This document shows, piece after piece, positions 43,421-52,789 of a DNA stretch of 64,000 nucleotides. The stretch lies in contig JADJOS010000005.1 of NCBI GenBank assembly GCA_016713675.1, positions 434,001-498,000 of the forward strand, read 5' to 3'. The notes beneath the pieces are model-generated. The model was not told the DNA's origin. It saw nothing but the letters and a program-made list of their open reading frames with translations, and made no database searches. This DNA is from Acidobacteriota bacterium. GTDB taxonomy: Bacteria > Acidobacteriota > Blastocatellia > Pyrinomonadales > Pyrinomonadaceae. The stretch's first letter is position 1. Every line of letters begins with the position of its first letter. The position numbers and the translations under genes are program-made.

Positions 43421-44440
43421 ATGCTTAAGCGTCTGATCATCATCGGCCTATTCCTGATCTCAGCGTCAACTATTTCTGTTGCCCAATCAGTTTGCGACGG
43501 CAACCAGATCTTTTCGCAGAAAGATTGTCTAGGCGACGCGGTTTCAACTGTTGAAAAAGCGTTGTTTGACCTAGTGGCAGATTACCGTTCTTCTAAAAAG
43601 CTTCCGTCATCAAAATTGTCTTTGTCGCTCAGCAAACTTGCCAATCGCCATCTGATCGACATTACCACGAACTTGAAGGCATTTACCCATAGTTGGAGTA
43701 ACTGCCTGTACGATATCAAAGACGAAAAGACATGGCATTGCATTATCGATTCACCAAGACGGTTAAACAGCGGCTACCTCGGCCAGGGTTACGAAACGCT
43801 TTATGTTACGTCTGAACTGAAAGCGAACGTCAAAACGGCTCTCGATGCATGGAAGAAAAGTACGTTGCATAATTCGATCATCACTAACCAAGGAATGTTC
43901 AAGGATCTGCCTTGGGAAGAGATCGGGGTCGCGGTGAACGGTAATTACGCGTGTTTGTGGTTCGGCACACCTAAGAAAGCACTGCCGTTCAGCGAACAGT
44001 CGACAGGGCTCGGCATAACTTACGATCAGATCATCTCAGGCCTAACAAGTATCGTCCCACTTAAACAAGAATCGTCGACGGTAGAATCAACAAAGTGGAA
44101 AGGGATGTCTGCCGACAAGACGGTTTCGATGGATGTTTACGGTACAAAAAGGGACATTTCTGAGGCCAAAATGTCTATAACCGCCAAACTCCAGGCCGGC
44201 GGGGAACTCAGCAAACAGAATTTCAATGTTCTGATGACGTTACTGAAGAACGCGTTTCCGACATGGCCCGACCGTGAATCGTGGTTTCAAGGTTCGCTAA
44301 AGGAGATCGGAATGAACAACTCAGTTGTAAAAACGAAAGTGCTTGGCAAAAATCACGTCGAGATGAAATATGGGGCTGGCGGAGCAATAGTCCTCCAAAT
44401 AATGCCTCGGTCAGCCGTTCGGGCTATCGAGATCGATTAA
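43421..44440 (+). CDS. secreted CAP/SCP-like domain protein
   Basis: 339 residues with a signal peptide (ending SISVAQ). Residues about 40-200 have the CAP (SCP/PR1) superfamily order: a helix with LFDLVADYRSSKKLP, KLANRHLIDITTNLK, AFTHSWSNCLY, then GYETLYVTSELKANVKTALD, AWKKSTLHNSIITN and EEIGVAVNGNYACLWFG. His and Cys positions fit a divergent CAP fold. The C-terminal 120 residues are a separate domain of unknown type. It converges on mutS with six bases between stops. Confidence 0.65.
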   Translation: MLKRLIIIGLFLISASTISVAQSVCDGNQIFSQKDCLGDAVSTVEKALFDLVADYRSSKKLPSSKLSLSLSKLANRHLIDITTNLKAFTHSWSNCLYDIKDEKTWHCIIDSPRRLNSGYLGQGYETLYVTSELKANVKTALDAWKKSTLHNSIITNQGMFKDLPWEEIGVAVNGNYACLWFGTPKKALPFSEQSTGLGITYDQIISGLTSIVPLKQESSTVESTKWKGMSADKTVSMDVYGTKRDISEAKMSITAKLQAGGELSKQNFNVLMTLLKNAFPTWPDRESWFQGSLKEIGMNNSVVKTKVLGKNHVEMKYGAGGAIVLQIMPRSAVRAIEID

Positions 44441-44446
44441 CACTAT

Positions 44447-47098
44447 CTATATTATCTTTTTCTTTATGCGTTCCAAGAGTAATTTTGCCTCGTCGGCTGA
44501 AAGTTCACTTATTTCGACCTCTCGCAGTTCATCGATCGCACTCTCATTTGCAATTGCAAATAGCGAGAACTGAGTCGCGGCCTGACCGCCGGCGGCTTTT
44601 GCAAGTCCCGTTTTTTTCTCGTTAGCAAATACAGCTAGTTCATACTGCTCAAGCTTCGCTAAGACGTCATTTGCCCGTTCGATGACACTATTCGGTAAGC
44701 CCGCCAGCTTGGCGACAGCGATTCCGTAGGATTTGGAGGCTTTTCCTTGCTGAAGTTTATGAAAAAAAACGATCTCTCCACCCTGTTCTCCGGCCGTGAT
44801 CTGATAATTCTTTGCTCCCGGAAGATTTTCGGCAAGTTCGGTCAGTTCATGATAGTGGGTCGCGAACAGCGTTTTAGCTGAATGTGCATTCGAATCGTGT
44901 AAATATTCAGCAACTGCCCAAGCGATCGAAAGGCCGTCGAACGTTGATGTCCCCCGGCCGATCTCATCAAGCAAAATCAGGCCTCTCGGCGTCGCGTTGT
45001 GCAGTATCTCGGCAGTCTCGGTCATCTCGACCATAAACGTAGATCGTCCGGAGGCAAGATCGTCGGATGCACCGACTCGCGTCCAAACTCGATCTACGAT
45101 CGGCAGCTTTGCACTTGTGGCGGGAACGAACGATCCGATTTGAGCCATTATCTGGATCAACGCTATCTGACGAAGGATCGTCGATTTTCCGCCCATGTTC
45201 GCACCGGTGATAATGAGTAAACGGTCGGTCGAATTGTTGAGTTTAATGTCATTCGGAATGAACGAAGTTCGGATAAATGCCTCTACGATCGGATGCCGAC
45301 CGCTTTTGATCTCGATCTCGTCGCCGTCGTGCAAGGTTGGACAAACGTAATTTTGTCTGGCAGCGGCTTCGGCCAGCGAGCACAGAGCATCAAGTGTTGC
45401 GAAGGCACGTGCTGTCGACTGCAGTTTCCTCGTCTCGCCGCATACCTGCGATCGAACGCCTTGGAAAAGTTCGCTTTCAAGCCGTAGTATTTTGTCTTCC
45501 GCACCAAGCACCTTCTGCTCCCATTCCTTAAGTTGGGGAGTTATGTACCGTTCAGCATTGGCAAGCGTTTGGCGTCGTTCATAGTCGTCGGGCACGCGGC
45601 TGACATTGCCCTTTGAGATCTCAATGTAATATCCAAAAACGTTGTTAAAACGCACTTTGAGATTCGATATCCCTGACCGATTCCGCTCATCAGCCTCAAA
45701 CGCTGCGATCGTCTGCTTGGCCGACATAGCGATGCCTCGAAGATCATCAAGCTCAGAATCAAATCCGGCTCGAATAACGCCGCCGTCGCTAACATTCAGC
45801 GGCGGCTCGTCGGCCATCGCACGGTCGATCAGATCGCGAATCTCCGGTATTTCAAAGATGTTTTCTGACAAAACTTGTAAAAGGAGGGAAGTCGCATCGC
45901 TCAAGACGCTATTGACGGCGGGCGATTGTTTGATAGACCGATTCAACGCCAAGAGATCCCGCGGCGATGCCGTGCCGAGATTGAGGCGGCCGATAAGGCG
46001 TTCGAGATCGCTGACATCCTTGAGCAAAAAGCGAAGTTTTTCACGAAAGATCGTGTCCGATAACTCGTTGACGGCCGAAAGGCGTGTTTGTATCTCGCTT
46101 CGCTTGAGTGACGGGCGCAGCAGCCATTGCCTGAGCAGCCGAGAACCCATCCCTGTCACCGTGTGATCTAGAACACCAAACAAAGTCCGCTTATAGCCCT
46201 CTCCGCGGGACTCGACGATCTCAAGGTTTCTCAATGTTACTGCATCAAGCACCATGTGATCGGCCGGTTCAAAGTACTCGACTGCCGAAATATGCCCTGC
46301 GACCGTTTTCTGCGTCTCCCGTGCGTATGTGAGACACGCCCCGGCTGCACGAATCGAGTCCGTTTTTCCGTCAATGCCAAATGCCCTGAGTTCGTTGACC
46401 CCAAATTGCGCCTTTAAGAGCTCGGAGCAATCTTCGAGTCCAAAATTATCATTCTCCTGAGGTGTCAATGTCGCACGCCCACCGGTCGCAGGCGAATCAT
46501 CTGTGAAGAGCGAATTCTCATCATTTTCCCCAAAGGTCGACAAAATCTCACTTTCAAGCGACTTCGGATATAAGATCTCGCGCGGAGAAAACGCTTCGAC
46601 CTGATCGCAGATCTTGTCCCAAGAGCCTGCACCCGATATCTGAGTTGTCGAAAAATGCCCAGCCGAAAGCTCAAGAAAGGCAGCAGCGAATGTATCACCG
46701 CTCCCACAGATAGCCGCGAGGTAGATAGAATCTCTGGATTCGACAAGTTGGGTATCAATTGCTGTTCCGGGGGTGATGACGCGGACGACTTCGCGCTTCA
46801 CTAGTTTTACGCCCTTTCCCGCATCTTCGGTCTGTTCGCAAATCGCAACGCGATAGCCTTTTCGCACCAACTTTGAAATGTAATTCGCCGCAGCATGATG
46901 TGGAACCCCGCACATAGGAACAGGATTAGGTGAATCCTTATGGCGTGCTGTCAGCGTGATCTCGAGTTCACGCGAACCTAAAATAGCGTCCTCATTGAAC
47001 ATTTCATAGAAATCACCGAGCCGGAAGAACAGAAGGGTTCCTGGATATGACTTTTTTATCTCCAGATACTGCCGGAGCATTGGTGTGGCATTTTCCAT
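44447..47098 (-). CDS. mutS: DNA mismatch repair protein MutS
   Basis: 883 residues, full length. The N-terminal mismatch-binding domain begins MENATPMLRQYLEIKKSYPG and contains FFRLGDFYEMF (Phe-x-Glu wedge region). The ATPase Walker A is TGANMGGKSTILRQ, Walker B region GLILLDEIGRGTSTFDGLSI, and THYHELTELAENL follows. The C-terminal tail has QFSLF, a likely beta-clamp-binding motif. It recognises mismatches and recruits MutL. The start at 47098 is natural because the N-terminal domain begins there. Confidence 0.95.
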   Translation of the reverse strand: MENATPMLRQYLEIKKSYPGTLLFFRLGDFYEMFNEDAILGSRELEITLTARHKDSPNPVPMCGVPHHAAANYISKLVRKGYRVAICEQTEDAGKGVKLVKREVVRVITPGTAIDTQLVESRDSIYLAAICGSGDTFAAAFLELSAGHFSTTQISGAGSWDKICDQVEAFSPREILYPKSLESEILSTFGENDENSLFTDDSPATGGRATLTPQENDNFGLEDCSELLKAQFGVNELRAFGIDGKTDSIRAAGACLTYARETQKTVAGHISAVEYFEPADHMVLDAVTLRNLEIVESRGEGYKRTLFGVLDHTVTGMGSRLLRQWLLRPSLKRSEIQTRLSAVNELSDTIFREKLRFLLKDVSDLERLIGRLNLGTASPRDLLALNRSIKQSPAVNSVLSDATSLLLQVLSENIFEIPEIRDLIDRAMADEPPLNVSDGGVIRAGFDSELDDLRGIAMSAKQTIAAFEADERNRSGISNLKVRFNNVFGYYIEISKGNVSRVPDDYERRQTLANAERYITPQLKEWEQKVLGAEDKILRLESELFQGVRSQVCGETRKLQSTARAFATLDALCSLAEAAARQNYVCPTLHDGDEIEIKSGRHPIVEAFIRTSFIPNDIKLNNSTDRLLIITGANMGGKSTILRQIALIQIMAQIGSFVPATSAKLPIVDRVWTRVGASDDLASGRSTFMVEMTETAEILHNATPRGLILLDEIGRGTSTFDGLSIAWAVAEYLHDSNAHSAKTLFATHYHELTELAENLPGAKNYQITAGEQGGEIVFFHKLQQGKASKSYGIAVAKLAGLPNSVIERANDVLAKLEQYELAVFANEKKTGLAKAAGGQAATQFSLFAIANESAIDELREVEISELSADEAKLLLERIKKKII

Positions 47099-47177
47099 CG
47101 ATGTTTCTTAAGTAGAATCAAAGTTTAGCGAAAATACGAAAACTTTCAAAACGTTTGTTTTCAAAGTAAGGCGAATT

Positions 47178-47186
47178 TGCTAGAAT
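47178..47186 (+). promoter_or_regulatory. extended -10 promoter of the polysaccharide operon
   Basis: TGCTAGAAT, an extended -10 box, between the divergent mutS and export gene; the leader to the ATG at 47304 would be just over 100 bases. No strong -35 is seen. Confidence 0.5.
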
Positions 47187-47303
47187 AAACGTTTGCATTT
47201 AGTAGTCTGTTTGGCAAAAATAGAAGCGGTTCTCATTTATTCGCCGCCCGACGCGGTTACCAAAGTCTCTTCCCGAGTCGAATTTTGGTCTTGGATGGAA
47301 GAT

Positions 47304-48299
47304 ATGAAGTATTACATTAACTTTGCATTGATAATCGCGATACTCGCGATCTGTTCGTTTGACACGAAAGCCCAAACACCCTCGGCGTCCCCGAAGAGTC
47401 CGGTTGCCATATTTGGTGCCGATAATAACGATCAAGATGATCGTTACAGAATTGGGTTTCAGGACGTGCTTGATATTCAGGTCTTTCGGAAGCCAGAATT
47501 GAATATCAGAACTCATGTTAATCCGAACGGAATGATCTTTTTATATCGGCTCGAGAAACCTATCGTCGCCGTCTGCAAGACCGAACGGGAACTCGCGGTC
47601 GATATCGAAAACGCGTACAGGGTCAGCTATCTTAAGGATCCGAAGGTCAATGTCGTCATTGCTGAACAAAATTCGCAGCCGATCTCGGTCATCGGCTCTG
47701 TCGAAAAGCCCGGACGGTATCCTGTTCAGAAACGCATGCATTTGCTCGAAATACTCGCTCTCGCAGGCGGCCCGAATAAAGAGTCGGGGACCAGGATAAT
47801 GGTCGCACGAGCGGGAAATTCAGCAACATGCCGGACGGACGGCACCAAAGCTGCAGACGACGACACTATTGGACTCATGAACTTCAAGATCCGCGATGTT
47901 CTGGAAGGGCGCAAAACTCTCCTGATGGAGCCCGGCGATATCGTGTCCGTACTCGCAGCGGATCTGGTATACGTCTACGGTAACGTCGTCGAACCGGGCC
48001 AGATACAAGTTCGTGAACCAATCACGCTTACACAGGCGATCGCATCATCGAAGGGACTGAAAGCGGCAACCGATAAGGGCGTCGTACGAATTCTAAGACA
48101 GAAAGCTGATAGCCTCGAACGCGACGACATTCCATTCAATTTGGTCGATATTGAAAAGGGTCTTGCAAAGGATCCCTATCTCGAACCTAATGACATTGTC
48201 GCTGTTTCGAAAGATGGAACGAAGGCTTTTATGAATGGCTTTGTCAAAGCTTTTACTAACGGCCTTCCGACGCTGATCGCTCGAGGCGTCGCATTTTAG
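47304..48299 (+). CDS. polysaccharide export protein (Wza/BexD-like, SLBB)
   Basis: 331 residues. A signal peptide (MKYYINFALIIAILAICSFD to TKAQ) is followed by a poly-export domain (DRYRIGFQDVLDIQVFRKPE, NIRTHVNPNGMIFLYRLEKP) and SLBB parts (ISVIGSVEKPGRYPVQKRMH, VYGNVVEPGQIQVREPITLT). It forms the periplasmic or outer-membrane channel of a Wzy-type export apparatus. The ATG at 47304 has a GGAAG just before it and gives the signal peptide; an ATG at 47295 adds three residues. It is the first gene of the operon continuing with the BY-kinase. Confidence 0.88.
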   Translation: MKYYINFALIIAILAICSFDTKAQTPSASPKSPVAIFGADNNDQDDRYRIGFQDVLDIQVFRKPELNIRTHVNPNGMIFLYRLEKPIVAVCKTERELAVDIENAYRVSYLKDPKVNVVIAEQNSQPISVIGSVEKPGRYPVQKRMHLLEILALAGGPNKESGTRIMVARAGNSATCRTDGTKAADDDTIGLMNFKIRDVLEGRKTLLMEPGDIVSVLAADLVYVYGNVVEPGQIQVREPITLTQAIASSKGLKAATDKGVVRILRQKADSLERDDIPFNLVDIEKGLAKDPYLEPNDIVAVSKDGTKAFMNGFVKAFTNGLPTLIARGVAF

Positions 48300-48305
48300 A
48301 TCGAT

Positions 48306-50771
48306 ATGAAAGAGACACGCAGCATAATGCCGACGCCGATGGCTGAATCGGTCGAACTCGAACGCCAGTTCGAACCCGCGATCGCTGGAACGGGCCGGTA
48401 TCCGCAGTACCGTGACAACGTCACACCGGACGGCTTTCAGCTGGCTGATTATTGGCACGCCATCCGCAAGCGCTTGTGGCTGGTAATCGGAATTGCCGTA
48501 CTGATCACGACCCTAACAGCGATATATATGGCTCGCAAGCCCAATATTTATATGGCTCGAGCCGTCGTTCAGGTCGATCTGGAACAAAATAACCCCGACC
48601 TTGTCACAAAAGATCTGCAGAGGCCCGCCTCTAATCCGGACCCGTCATACTTCAATACACAGTTGCAGCTTTTGGCCAGCGACAGTGTACTTCGACGAGT
48701 TGTAAAAGAACACAATCTTGACACGAACAAGGAATTTCAGCTTGCACGGGCAGAAGGAAGCGTTTCTTGGTGGCGAAGTTTACTGCGATCGGTGGGAATG
48801 GCAAGCAGCCCGCCGACCGCAGATGAGTCAATCATTGCAGATTCTTCACTTGCAAGTTCCGAAGACATGGCCGAGGCCGTGCGTCTAGCTCCCTTTGTGG
48901 AGCTAATTCGAAAAAGCCTCAGTGTTGAGCCGGTACGCGACGCCCGCGTCACGGTTAAGGACACCCGATTGATCGAGTTAAGATTTTCGAACACAAACCC
49001 GTTCCTGGCGGCGTTCGTTACGAACGGTCTTGCGGAGACATTTACGACGATGAATCAGGAAAAGCGTTCGGGCACGAGCCGCAAAACGAACGATTTTCTT
49101 CAAGATCGAATTGCCGGGCTGCAGGCTGAGATCAAATCGGACGAAGAGAAGCTCTTCAACCTTACAAAGGATGAGGGAATTCTAAAGACTGACGGTGAGC
49201 AAACCGTAGTTCTTGAACGCCTTGCCGGACTCAATAAGCAACTGCTCGAAGCAGAGAATAACCGAAAGAACGCTGAAGCAAATTATCGTACGGTCGAGGC
49301 AGATCCGGCGAGGCTTAAAGCTCAGGTCGAAGAACTTTCGGTTCGATTTATTACTGAGCAGGAAAATAATATCCGAACGCTCCAAACCGATACCCTTAAG
49401 CGTGTTGCAGATCTCCGGCAAAACCGTGCAAAGCTTCTGCAGGAATATCAAGAAGGAGCTCCTGAGATCAAAGAGATCGACGCTCAGATCAATAGTTATC
49501 AATCATCGCTCGATAAGGCGATGACGGATTTTGACAAGAGTCTCGAGAGCTTCAGAAAGCGTGCTCAAACCACGCTGATCGAGAATCTTCGAACCAAGTT
49601 CCTACAGACCAAGAAGCAGGAAGACGATATTCGTTCCGCCTTCAATCAGCAATACAATCAGGCTCAAGGCCAGAATCAAGGTGCGGTGAAACTCGGATTG
49701 CTCAAGCAAACGATCGATACCAACAAGGGATTTCTCGAAAACCTCCGTAAACAGGTCAGTGGTAACGACGTTGCTTCACAGGGATCGGATAACAACATTA
49801 GCGTCACCGAGATCGCGATCCCACCCGACACGGCAGTATCGCCACGTCGGCTTACTACTGTTATTGCGGCACTGTTTTTATCGACGCTGTTCGGAATGGG
49901 GTTAGCACTTTTTCTCGAATATCTCGACGACACAATACGTTCGACCGAAGAGATCGAAAATTACCTCCAATTGCCGGCATTGGCTGCAATTCCCAATATC
50001 GATTCGTTACCGAAACGAAAACTTGCCTTGGTCGGCGGCACCGAGGAGGAGGAAGACCGAAGTAAGTCGGAGTTGCTATTGTACGCAGATTCCAACTCGG
50101 CGTTGGCAGAGGCTTATAGGCAATTGCGAACGTCGATCCTGCTTTCGACTGCGGGCCATGCTCCGAAATCGCTGCTGATCACGTCGAGCCTTCCTTCCGA
50201 AGGCAAGACGACGACAGCGACCAATACAGCTATCAGCCTAGCTCAGACCGGAGCAAGAGTACTGATCATTGACGCCGACATGCGCCGCCCGCGTTTGCAT
50301 CAGGTATTTAACATTACCAACGGTGAAGGTCTCAGCACACTCCTTTCGAGCGAACTGAGCGAAGATCTCATTCCAAAGGTCGTCAAGCAGGACGCCGGCT
50401 CGAAGCTCTTTTTGCTCACCTCCGGCCCGATTCCGCCGAATCCGGCGGAATTGATCGGCTCGGAGCAAATGTCTGTCCTTCTGCGAATGTTGTCTAAACA
50501 ATTTACGCACGTTGTCATTGATTCGCCGCCGATTGCATCGTTCACGGACGGCGTTCTTATAGCGTCAATGGTCGACGGTGTAATTCTCGTCGTCCATGCA
50601 GGCAAGAGCTCACGGCAAGTAGTGAGGCGTTCGCGACAGCTTTTGAATGACATTGGTGCAAAGATCTTTGGCGTCGTGCTGAACAACGTCAATCTTCGCT
50701 CCAGCGACAATAGTTACTATTACCAGAGTTATTACCACCGCGACAGTTATCACGCAGGTGACGATCAATAG
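48306..50771 (+). CDS. Wzz/BY-kinase (polysaccharide co-polymerase with tyrosine autokinase)
   Basis: 821 residues. N-terminal Wzz part with a membrane helix (LWLVIGIAVLITTLTAIYMA) and long coiled coil in the periplasm, second helix near RLTTVIAALFLSTLFGMGLA, then a cytosolic BY-kinase: Walker A SSLPSEGKTTTATNTAISLA, Walker A' LIIDADMRRPRLH and VVIDSPP. The C-terminus is a Tyr-rich tail (SYYYQSYYHRDSYH), the usual autophosphorylation cluster. It controls glycan chain length and export and pairs with the Wza-like protein 6 bases upstream. Confidence 0.92.
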   Translation: MKETRSIMPTPMAESVELERQFEPAIAGTGRYPQYRDNVTPDGFQLADYWHAIRKRLWLVIGIAVLITTLTAIYMARKPNIYMARAVVQVDLEQNNPDLVTKDLQRPASNPDPSYFNTQLQLLASDSVLRRVVKEHNLDTNKEFQLARAEGSVSWWRSLLRSVGMASSPPTADESIIADSSLASSEDMAEAVRLAPFVELIRKSLSVEPVRDARVTVKDTRLIELRFSNTNPFLAAFVTNGLAETFTTMNQEKRSGTSRKTNDFLQDRIAGLQAEIKSDEEKLFNLTKDEGILKTDGEQTVVLERLAGLNKQLLEAENNRKNAEANYRTVEADPARLKAQVEELSVRFITEQENNIRTLQTDTLKRVADLRQNRAKLLQEYQEGAPEIKEIDAQINSYQSSLDKAMTDFDKSLESFRKRAQTTLIENLRTKFLQTKKQEDDIRSAFNQQYNQAQGQNQGAVKLGLLKQTIDTNKGFLENLRKQVSGNDVASQGSDNNISVTEIAIPPDTAVSPRRLTTVIAALFLSTLFGMGLALFLEYLDDTIRSTEEIENYLQLPALAAIPNIDSLPKRKLALVGGTEEEEDRSKSELLLYADSNSALAEAYRQLRTSILLSTAGHAPKSLLITSSLPSEGKTTTATNTAISLAQTGARVLIIDADMRRPRLHQVFNITNGEGLSTLLSSELSEDLIPKVVKQDAGSKLFLLTSGPIPPNPAELIGSEQMSVLLRMLSKQFTHVVIDSPPIASFTDGVLIASMVDGVILVVHAGKSSRQVVRRSRQLLNDIGAKIFGVVLNNVNLRSSDNSYYYQSYYHRDSYHAGDDQ

Positions 50772-50786
50772 GGATTTACAATTAGG

Positions 50787-51779
50787 ATGGGTGAGCAAGC
50801 ACGTGTTTTGGTCACGGGAGCGGGCGGATTTATCGGAAGCCATCTCGTTACCTTTTTGAAAGAAAAGGGGTATTGGGTTCGCGGTGTTGACATTAAGCTG
50901 CCTGAATTCAGCGATATCGATGCGGACGAATTCCTGAAGCTTGACCTTAGACGTTGGGAAAATTGTCTAACCTCAACGAATGGGATTGACGAGGTTTACG
51001 CCCTTGCTGCTGACATGGGCGGCATGGGCTTCATCTCAGCACATCATGCTCAAATTCTTTACAACAATTCACTAATAAATCTCCACACGTTGGAAGCTGC
51101 TCGAGAAAGCGGTGTCAAACGCTATCTTTATACCAGCTCGGCATGTGTATATCCGGAGCATTTGCAAGAGAGCGCGGATGTGGTTCCGCTGAAAGAAGAG
51201 GACGTTTACCCGGCATACCCGCAGGATGCTTACGGGTGGGAAAAACTCATCTCCGAACGGCTGTGCAGCCATTATCGCGAAGATTACGGCATCGAAACAA
51301 GGACAGTTCGATTTCATAACATTTTTGGCGAGAAAGGCACCTGGGACGGGGGCCGCGAAAAGGTGCCTGCGGCGATTTGCCGAAAGATCGCTCAAGCTAA
51401 ACTCAGCGGCCGATCCGAGATCGAGATCTGGGGAGACGGGGAACAAACTCGATCGTTCTGTTATATCTCGGACTGCGTTGAAGGTATTTATCGTTTGATG
51501 CGTTCGGATTTTCACGAACCCATCAATCTCGGCCAAGATCGAATGATCTCAATAAATGAACTCGCTGACATGGTGGCAGTGTTCGCGGGAATTAAGATCG
51601 ATAAAAAGCATGTGACCGGACCGCAGGGCGTTCGCGGCCGAAATTCGGATAACACAAGGTTGAAAGAAGTTCTAACATGGGAACCCCAAGTGTCTCTAGA
51701 AGAGGGATTGGCGATAACCTACAAATGGATAGAACAGCAAGTGATCTCGAGCAATTCAGATCAAGCCGTCGCAGTTTAG
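50787..51779 (+). CDS. NAD-dependent epimerase, GDP-mannose 3,5-epimerase-like
   Basis: 330-residue extended SDR. The N-terminal VLVTGAGGFIGSHLVTFLKE binds NAD, YTSSACVYPEHLQ carries the catalytic-side serine, and YAYGWEK-type YxxxK is seen as AYGWEKL. ADMGGMGFISAHHAQILYNN is characteristic of GDP-D-mannose 3',5'-epimerases, which make GDP-L-galactose or GDP-L-gulose. It precedes the GDP-fucose genes, consistent with shared GDP-mannose. The assignment as epimerase of that exact type is likely but not certain. Confidence 0.78.
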   Translation: MGEQARVLVTGAGGFIGSHLVTFLKEKGYWVRGVDIKLPEFSDIDADEFLKLDLRRWENCLTSTNGIDEVYALAADMGGMGFISAHHAQILYNNSLINLHTLEAARESGVKRYLYTSSACVYPEHLQESADVVPLKEEDVYPAYPQDAYGWEKLISERLCSHYREDYGIETRTVRFHNIFGEKGTWDGGREKVPAAICRKIAQAKLSGRSEIEIWGDGEQTRSFCYISDCVEGIYRLMRSDFHEPINLGQDRMISINELADMVAVFAGIKIDKKHVTGPQGVRGRNSDNTRLKEVLTWEPQVSLEEGLAITYKWIEQQVISSNSDQAVAV

Positions 51780-51808
51780 AACGAGCAACGTGCCGTTCTC
51801 ATCGATAT

Positions 51809-52789
51809 ATGGAGCCTTGTGAGAAAAATATATATGTCGCCGGTGCCAACGGGATGGTCGGCAGCGCCATCTCAAGGCGTCTTATGCAAGCTGGCTGCAA
51901 AAACATCCTTTCCGCCCCTTCATCGGATCTGGATCTGACAGATCAGGCTTCGGTCGATGCCTTTTTTGACCTCAATAGCCCGGAGATCGTCATACTCGCC
52001 GCTGCAAAGGTTGGCGGAATTCTTGCAAATAACACTCTCCGAGCCGAGTTCATCTACAACAACTTGATGATAGAGGCAAATGTTATTCATGCTGCGTTCA
52101 AGTACGGCGCCAAAAAGCTCATATTTTTGGGCAGTTCATGCATTTACCCGAAACTTGCCCCGCAGCCGATCGTTGAAGAGTGCCTTTTGACGGGCCCGTT
52201 GGAACCGACAAATGAACCCTACGCAATCGCAAAGATCGCCGGTATCAAGCTCTGCGAAAGCTATCACCTTCAGTACGGATGCGATTTCTTCTCGCTCATG
52301 CCAACAAATCTCTATGGGATCAACGACAACTTTGACCTAAATGGATCACACGTCATACCTGCGTTGATCCGAAAGTTTCACGATGCCAAAATGAAAGACG
52401 CCGATAAAGTGGAGGTTTGGGGTAGCGGCACTCCAAGACGCGAGTTCTTGTTCGTGGATGACCTGGCTGATGCGGTGGTTTTTCTTATGGAAAACACGGA
52501 TGCTAGCAAGATTCATGGGCAGAACATATCGCATTTGAACATTGGCAGTGGTTTCGATATCACGATCGCTGAGCTTGCGGAATTAGTAAAGAAGACGGTC
52601 TGCTTTTCAGGGAATATTCGTTTCGATAAGGAAGAGCCGGACGGTACACCCCGAAAATTATTGGACGTCTCGAGGCTAAATAACATGGGTTGGAAACACA
52701 AGACTGGACTTGAGGAAGGATTGCGGCTGACTTATGACTGGTATTTGTCGACACAGAGAAGCGAGATATCCATACCGTTTGCAAAATAG
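51809..52789 (+). CDS. fcl: GDP-L-fucose synthase
   Basis: 326-residue extended SDR. NAD(P) site IYVAGANGMVGSAISRRL, substrate segment AAAKVGGILANNTLRAEFIY, FLGSSCIYPKLAPQPIVEEC and EPYAIAKIAG (YxxxK) match the Fcl/WcaG family, an epimerase-reductase that makes GDP-L-fucose from GDP-4-keto-6-deoxymannose. The next gene (gmd) supplies that substrate. The ATG at 51809 gives the standard N-terminus; the frame extends back to 51677 but overlaps the previous gene. No clear ribosome site is visible. Confidence 0.9.
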   Translation: MEPCEKNIYVAGANGMVGSAISRRLMQAGCKNILSAPSSDLDLTDQASVDAFFDLNSPEIVILAAAKVGGILANNTLRAEFIYNNLMIEANVIHAAFKYGAKKLIFLGSSCIYPKLAPQPIVEECLLTGPLEPTNEPYAIAKIAGIKLCESYHLQYGCDFFSLMPTNLYGINDNFDLNGSHVIPALIRKFHDAKMKDADKVEVWGSGTPRREFLFVDDLADAVVFLMENTDASKIHGQNISHLNIGSGFDITIAELAELVKKTVCFSGNIRFDKEEPDGTPRKLLDVSRLNNMGWKHKTGLEEGLRLTYDWYLSTQRSEISIPFAK